8,764 nt of DNA. Origin: a bacterium. GTDB lineage: Bacteria; SZUA-182. The stretch is from contig QIFF01000292.1 in the NCBI GenBank assembly GCA_003230635.1, positions 1 to 8,764 on the forward strand, written 5' to 3'. The position numbers and the translations under genes were made by a program. Position 1 is the first letter of the stretch. Every line of letters starts with the position of its first letter. This document shows, piece by piece, positions 6,092 to 8,764 of the stretch. The notes under the pieces were generated by a model. It had not been told where the DNA came from. It was given only the letters and a program-made list of their open reading frames with translations, and searched no databases.

Positions 6092-8163
6092 TCCTTTGTC
6101 TTCTCTGCGTCCTCTGCGGTTAAAACAGACCGCTGCACAATCGCCAGGTTTTTTGCTAAAACCTTATCCTTGGGATTGAGGGCCAAGGCCTTCTTCCATT
6201 CCTCTATCGCTTTATCATTGAGTTTCAAAAGATAATAGATGTTCCCCAGGTTCTTGTGCGCCGGAAAGGAGTTGCGGTCAATGGCCAGGGTTTGCCGGAA
6301 GGCATCCTCGGCTTCCCGGTACATCTTGCTCTCTGCATAGGCTGAACCCAGGGCGTTATAAACACTGGGGTCTTTGGGCCTTATCCTTAAAAGCTTTTTA
6401 TATTCGGCAATAGCTTGATTATACGAACCTTGCTTAACGTAAGCCTTGCCTAACTTGAGGAGGCTTTTAGCATTTCCAGGATTAACTTTCAGGTCTTGTT
6501 TGTAGGCCCAGGCGGCCTTTTCATCTAGTTTCTGGTTGGAATAAACCAGTCCCAGGTTGGAATAAGCCCCCGGGTGCCGGGGGGCAAGCTGTGTCACCCT
6601 CAGCAACTCCTTTTCCGCCTCTGCGTATGACCCCTTGGCATTATAGGCCACCCCCAGGCCGTTGTGCGCTTCCACAAACTTGGGGTCCAGCTTGATGGCC
6701 TTCGCATAGGACTCAATGGCTTTATCGTGCTGCCCGCTTTTAAAATAGGCGTTCCCCAGGTTGTTAAGTTTCTTGTGCAGCGCCGGGCCGCCCAGCTTTA
6801 TCCCCTTGAGGTGCTCAGGAATGGCCTTGTCATACTGGCCCAGACGGAAGTAGGCTAGGGCCAGGTTGTCGTGCGCCCGACCGATATTGGGCGATTTTTT
6901 GACTACATCCGCCCAGAGGGTGAGGTTGTCCTGCCAGACGAGATTGCGCTGGTAAGTCCAGCAGCCGAGGAGGGCGACAAGCAAAGCCAACCCCCCGACA
7001 CCGACCCCTCGTTTTGCCGAGGGGGATAATTTCAAGCCGTCAAGCTTCACCAGGCAAAGGCTGGACAGGATAAGGAAAAAGCCCGCCGAGGGCAGATATA
7101 CCCGGTGTTCATAGATCAGTTCCAAAGGGATTACCGTGGATTCTATCACCAGGTTGCCCAAAAACCAGGCAATCCCAAAGGAAATGAGCGGGCGCTTTTT
7201 GGCCAGATAAATGCCCAGGTAAATCAAGCTCAACAGTCCGAGCAAGGCCAGAAATGTGCTGGGGGGATTGAATAATGAGCGGGAAACAGAAAAATCATGG
7301 TCCAGATTGAGCCGGGAGGGGTGGGGGAAGACAAGCAGGCTGAGATAATGCATGACCACCCGCAGCTCAGTAAGCAAGCGCTCGGCCACGGTAAATCTCC
7401 TGGCGCTCATGGTTTCCAATTGGGCGCTGATTTCCCCCAGATAGAAACTGCCTGCAATGAGGGGAAGAACCATCAACCCCAGCAGGTAGCCAAGCAGCTT
7501 TTTGACCTTGCCCAGCTCAAATCCCTGGAAGAAATAAATCTCATAGAGGATTATAAAAACAGGTAAAACAGCGGCGTTCTCCTTACTCCCGAAGGCCAGT
7601 ACAGCCGATATTCCCGCCAAGGCATATAAGAATAACCTGGCTCCCCCCTTTTGCAGCCTTCCCTTAACATAACAGAGCATGGAGAGCATAAAAAAGAGCG
7701 CACATAAGGAGGTCATGCGCTGGACAATGTAGGTCACCGCCTGGGTCTGCACCGGATGGGCAAGGAAAAGAAGGCTGGAAGCAATAGCGATTGACTGGGA
7801 CAGCCCCCCCCCGTATCTATTTTGCAGAGAGGGGAGATTCAGGGTGGTATGGAGGAAAAAATAAAGGGTTAAGGCGGTGAGGATATGAATGGCCAGGTTT
7901 ACTAAATGGTAACCAAAAACTTTCAACCCGCCAAAGTAGTAATTCAGGGCAAAGCTGAGGTAGGCTACCGGCCGCCCCGTCCGGGACAGCTTCTTTAGCC
8001 TGCCCCAGGAAAGCTCTTTTACCTGCACCTCGCGGTTTTTTACAATCACCCGCAGATCGTCAAAGATAAAGGGGGCCTTAAATGAGGGGTAATAGCTAAC
8101 TGCCCCAATAACTATGAGCAGGCTCAAAACCAGGAAGGGAAGACTCTTCTTCGTCAGTGCCAT
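6088..8163 (-). CDS. TMTC-like polytopic membrane protein with seven TPRs (first paralogue)
   Basis: A 691-residue paralogue of the following gene, alike across the whole membrane half. It has FIFDDLRVI (D35 and D36, GT-C-like acidic pair in the first loop), GRPVAYLSF (63-71), YHLVNL (85-90), YIVQRMTSL (145-153), SRLNLDHDF (283-291), EHRVYLPSAGFF (352-363) and TYQRNLVWQD (403-412). Seven TPRs run from about 429 to 667 and are more diverse than those of the paralogue. The membrane half suggests a GT-C enzyme using a polyprenyl-phosphate sugar with its active site outside the cytoplasmic membrane; the acceptor is unknown. The last residues, LTAEDAEKTKE, are encoded by a dispersed repeat unit (6103-6121) and look unrelated to the fold. 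The start is ATG 8163, 11 bases after the stop of the DUF3857-like gene, with a weak AGG ten bases upstream. The stop overlaps the next start by four bases. Confidence 0.9.
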   Translation of the reverse strand: MALTKKSLPFLVLSLLIVIGAVSYYPSFKAPFIFDDLRVIVKNREVQVKELSWGRLKKLSRTGRPVAYLSFALNYYFGGLKVFGYHLVNLAIHILTALTLYFFLHTTLNLPSLQNRYGGGLSQSIAIASSLLFLAHPVQTQAVTYIVQRMTSLCALFFMLSMLCYVKGRLQKGGARLFLYALAGISAVLAFGSKENAAVLPVFIILYEIYFFQGFELGKVKKLLGYLLGLMVLPLIAGSFYLGEISAQLETMSARRFTVAERLLTELRVVMHYLSLLVFPHPSRLNLDHDFSVSRSLFNPPSTFLALLGLLSLIYLGIYLAKKRPLISFGIAWFLGNLVIESTVIPLELIYEHRVYLPSAGFFLILSSLCLVKLDGLKLSPSAKRGVGVGGLALLVALLGCWTYQRNLVWQDNLTLWADVVKKSPNIGRAHDNLALAYFRLGQYDKAIPEHLKGIKLGGPALHKKLNNLGNAYFKSGQHDKAIESYAKAIKLDPKFVEAHNGLGVAYNAKGSYAEAEKELLRVTQLAPRHPGAYSNLGLVYSNQKLDEKAAWAYKQDLKVNPGNAKSLLKLGKAYVKQGSYNQAIAEYKKLLRIRPKDPSVYNALGSAYAESKMYREAEDAFRQTLAIDRNSFPAHKNLGNIYYLLKLNDKAIEEWKKALALNPKDKVLAKNLAIVQRSVLTAEDAEKTKE
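6103..6121 (-). repeat. 19-bp dispersed repeat unit embedded in a coding end
   Basis: Minus-strand AACCGCAGAGGACGCAGAG matches the copy at 1873-1891 at 17 of 19 bases. It encodes TAEDAE near the C-terminus of the first TMTC-like protein and ends 12 bases before the ATG of the second. It is the only copy of the family outside the 1684-1893 palindrome. Confidence 0.85.
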
Positions 8164-8174
8164 TTGTTCAGGAC

Positions 8175-8764
8175 CTATTGTGTCTCCTCCAGGACGATTG
8201 ATTCTTCTCCGAACTTGGCGATTTTTTCCCGGAACTGTTTATATTCCTGATAAGCGCTGACCGGAATTTCCTGGCCCTTGGTGAGGGAATCTTCTTGGTA
8301 AAGGATGGTATTATTGTCGGCCAACTCATATTTGGCATGGTAGGAAACCGCTGGCAAATCCAGCTTGATTTCCGGGGGCAGGTATTTGACCCGATACCGG
8401 GAGGGGATTTTGATCTGAAACTTGGTCTGACTCCAGGAGGTGCTGCCAAAGAAAATGGGATAAATACGCGTTTCCTTTCCCACCATAGCAGCACTGCCCC
8501 CCACCCCCGGCAGTTGGAAAAGGCGCAGCTTGCCGGCCTTTTTTAGATAATCAGGGCCCCGGTAGTCCAGGCTGATTTCTATCTTTTTATTTAAATCCTC
8601 CAGACCGGAAAAGGAATATTTGAGTAATTCCCCCCCTGGATAAGCCCCGTTGACTATACCTTGCAGCATCTCCTTGCGCTTGATGGGGCGCACATACTTT
8701 AAGTGGCGATAGCCCAGATTATACTTGCCCGAGGTCAGCATTTGGGAATGTCCCTGCACGCCTC
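8175..8764 (-). CDS. DUF3857/transglutaminase-type protein, C-terminal part only
   Basis: 195 codons are visible, from the right edge to a TAG stop at 8177-8175. The frame is open to the edge, and the GTG at 8759 is followed by mid-domain sequence, so the true start lies outside. The sequence resembles the C-terminal beta-rich region (DUF3858-like) found after the transglutaminase core in DUF3857 proteins. It has a long polar segment, then IYPIFFGSTSWSQTKFQIKI (about residues 99-118), then PSRYRVKYLPPEI (119-131), and ends in the typical YQEYKQFREKIAKF helix (170-183). The role of such proteins is unknown; many are secreted or periplasmic. No catalytic Cys, His or Asp triad can be assessed because that part is missing. 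It is followed after 11 bases by the first TMTC-like gene, so the two are probably in one operon. Family assignment is by overall look and is moderately sure. Confidence 0.6.
   Translation of the reverse strand, partial: GVQGHSQMLTSGKYNLGYRHLKYVRPIKRKEMLQGIVNGAYPGGELLKYSFSGLEDLNKKIEISLDYRGPDYLKKAGKLRLFQLPGVGGSAAMVGKETRIYPIFFGSTSWSQTKFQIKIPSRYRVKYLPPEIKLDLPAVSYHAKYELADNNTILYQEDSLTKGQEIPVSAYQEYKQFREKIAKFGEESIVLEETQ

Noticed and set aside
8168..8494. Second minus-strand open frame overlapping the DUF3857-like gene
   Set aside because: It is out of frame, with low-complexity Arg/Ser/Pro-rich composition, and is fully overlapped by the better-supported frame.

Overview
The window is a bacterial locus with every supported gene on the minus strand, so it is read here from high coordinates to low. 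Base composition is moderate by eye, with no phage, IS or CRISPR signature. The gene content (membrane proteins resembling TMTC with TPR tails, a DUF3857-like protein, an exopolysaccharide-type heparinase II/III protein) and the dispersed AACCACAGAG-type intergenic repeats suggest a Desulfobacterota, Nitrospirota or similar Gram-negative genome. That placement is an inference from family and repeat style, not a demonstrated taxonomy.

Layout: (1) 8764-8175, the C-terminal part of a DUF3857/transglutaminase-type protein that runs off the right edge. (2) 8163-6088 and (3) 6091-3980, two tandem paralogues, each with a polytopic membrane half that looks like a GT-C glycosyltransferase (FDD motif in the first loop) and seven C-terminal TPRs. 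They overlap by an ATGA stop/start. Genes 1-3 are packed like one operon. (4) A 90-base gap carries a good sigma70-type promoter (TTGACA-17 bp-CATAAT) facing (5) 3885-1891, a heparinase II/III family protein. (6) 1893-1684 is a composite imperfect palindrome of about 210 bp built from three nested repeat modules. (7) 1671-967 is a polyprenol-phosphate-mannose-synthase-like GT2 glycosyltransferase, followed 18 bases later by (8) 948-1, methionyl-tRNA synthetase, cut off by the left edge just after its KMSKS signature.

The most interesting functional reading is that a GT2 enzyme of the type that makes polyprenyl-phosphate sugar lies near two GT-C-like proteins of the type that use such donors. 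Eukaryotic TMTC proteins are O-mannosyltransferases that use dolichol-phosphate-mannose, so the locus could encode a bacterial protein- or glycan-modification pathway. This is inference. The genes lie on both sides of a promoter and a repeat island, so a single pathway is not shown.

The clearest structural signal is the repeat family. Two copies of its 19-bp unit bound the palindrome at 1684-1893. A third has become the C-terminal coding sequence of the first TPR protein, at its junction with the second.
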